Shown here: positions 63,226 to 64,000 of the stretch, piece after piece
How positions within the stretch are numbered: the first letter of the stretch is position 1
How the letters are laid out: the number at the start of each line of letters is the position of its first letter
Origin: Pedobacter nyackensis
Lineage (GTDB): Bacteria > Bacteroidota > Bacteroidia > Sphingobacteriales > Sphingobacteriaceae
Direction of reading: 5' to 3'
Length of the DNA: 64,000 nucleotides
NCBI RefSeq assembly: GCF_900176505.1
Contig: NZ_FWYB01000014.1
Coordinates: 1 to 64,000, forward strand
The notes under the pieces: generated by a model
Seen by the model: the letters and a program-made list of their open reading frames with translations, nothing else
Databases searched by the model: none
What the model was told of the DNA's origin: nothing
Made by a program: the position numbers and the translations under genes

Positions 63226-64000
63226 CTAATAGGAAAAATGTAAAAAGGCCAGTCTCTCTGATTTGCTTTCAATCCTGAGGTAAGGCTTATTTTTATAGGA
63301 CACCTGTTTGAATGGAATACTGACTTCGCCCCCGCTCATATTATAAAGCATCACCCTGGTAACTTTTTTGCCATAAGTGTCTACCATCAGTTCCCACTTC
63401 TTACCTGAAACATTTTTAACGGTAATGAGCTTGCCTTTTTGCAGGTCAAAATGCTTGGCTACAATAGCGGATTTCCCTGTTTCGAGCCCCAGATCATCCC
63501 GAAATAAGGCATTCGCAAACTTCGACAGCCAGGCCTTCCGTAAGGAAATAACTTGTTTTAGATAGGCCATCATTTCCGGATCATTCCTGAATGAATTGTC
63601 TTCTTCCAGGTCATAAGCCCATAGGTAATTACCCAGCAGGAACGAATGATCTATCATTTCTTTCGACACACGGGAAATGTGTACCGGACGCATTACCTGG
63701 TTCTTTGATGGATACACCATATCAACAAGTGTCTGCCCTGGAAAGGTGTACCGGTATAATTCGGGAAATGCCCCGGTAAAGTAATGAGAAAATGTAGAGA
63801 TCAACTGCCCGCTGGCATAATTGCCGTAATTATCACTTGCACCTTCAAAAATAATTGCCACCTGTTTATCCTTTTCACTCGCCTCCGGGACAGTTATATC
63901 CTGATGAACCCGCTCCAGAAGCTGCATTTGTCCGTCTATCCACCGATCATGCTCATGATGATGGGCCTTATTAAAGCAAAGTTCCGGAGTTCCCATGCCT
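63226..64000 (-). CDS. C-terminal part of a glycosidase-like protein, cut by the window edge
   Basis: The frame is open through the last bases and has no clear own start, so the gene continues beyond 64000; about 257 residues are seen. It contains TPELCFNKAHHHEHDRWIDGQM, IFEGASDNYGNYASGQL, TFPGQTLVDMVYP and a terminal beta-sandwich (AIVAKHFDLQKGKLITVKN to SERLAFLHFSY). The pattern of a TIM-barrel end followed by a beta-sandwich resembles glycoside hydrolases (DUF6259-like was considered). I cannot assign the family. It is upstream of the isomerase in the same operon. Confidence 0.6.
   Translation of the reverse strand, partial: GMGTPELCFNKAHHHEHDRWIDGQMQLLERVHQDITVPEASEKDKQVAIIFEGASDNYGNYASGQLISTFSHYFTGAFPELYRYTFPGQTLVDMVYPSKNQVMRPVHISRVSKEMIDHSFLLGNYLWAYDLEEDNSFRNDPEMMAYLKQVISLRKAWLSKFANALFRDDLGLETGKSAIVAKHFDLQKGKLITVKNVSGKKWELMVDTYGKKVTRVMLYNMSGGEVSIPFKQVSYKNKPYLRIESKSERLAFLHFSY

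Overview
The window looks like chromosome of a Bacteroidota of the Pedobacter/Sphingobacteriaceae type. It carries three SusC/SusD pairs, two ECF-sigma/FecR pairs, a type IX secretion (type B) C-terminal domain, many secreted glycoside hydrolases, a FucP-type sugar symporter and a PDDEXK_2 'Rpn' protein. Start codons rarely have a Shine-Dalgarno sequence, and the best promoter I can read has the Bacteroidota form TTTG-N19-TAnnTTTG. Base composition is moderately AT-rich. I saw no tRNA, rRNA or CRISPR array.

Layout. 1-9.5 kb: tail of an IS3-type transposase cut by the window edge, a small charged protein, then mostly housekeeping genes (superfamily I helicase, sulfatase, FAD/Fe-S D-lactate/2-hydroxyacid dehydrogenase, SRPBCC protein, obgE, adk). 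9.8-20.1 kb (minus): a sigma-FecR-SusC-SusD module ending in an IPT/NHL lipoprotein and a beta-helix lipoprotein. 20.4-27.9 kb (plus): a second sigma-FecR-SusC-SusD module ending in a TlpA-like thioredoxin. The two modules are divergent, and a perfect 29-bp direct repeat brackets the first one. 28-30.2 kb: secreted cyclophilin, Rpn protein, DUF1622 membrane protein.

30.3-50.9 kb (minus): a polysaccharide utilisation locus. A ROK regulator leads an STN-less SusC, a SusD, then GH29, GH3 (with PA14), GH2, GH125, GH92, a sugar symporter and a second GH92. The enzyme set fits stepwise removal of fucose, perhaps xylose, alpha-mannose and finally the beta-mannose of an N-glycan. The GH2 resembles plant mannosylglycoprotein endo-beta-mannosidase, which makes plant-type N-glycans an attractive substrate.

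51-57.4 kb: class A beta-lactamase, an NHL/Ig-like T9SS-exported protein, and an arginine catabolism cassette (arginase and ornithine aminotransferase, divergent from an Lrp/AsnC regulator). 57.4-64 kb (minus): an incompletely described operon of a glycosidase-like protein running off the window, a lipoprotein TIM-barrel isomerase-like protein, a Tat-type Gfo/Idh/MocA oxidoreductase, a large composite secreted protein and an unrecognised secreted protein. This gene set suggests oxidation-assisted glycoside cleavage in the periplasm and is the best candidate for an undescribed system. The bracketed sigma/SusCD module is the best structural anomaly.
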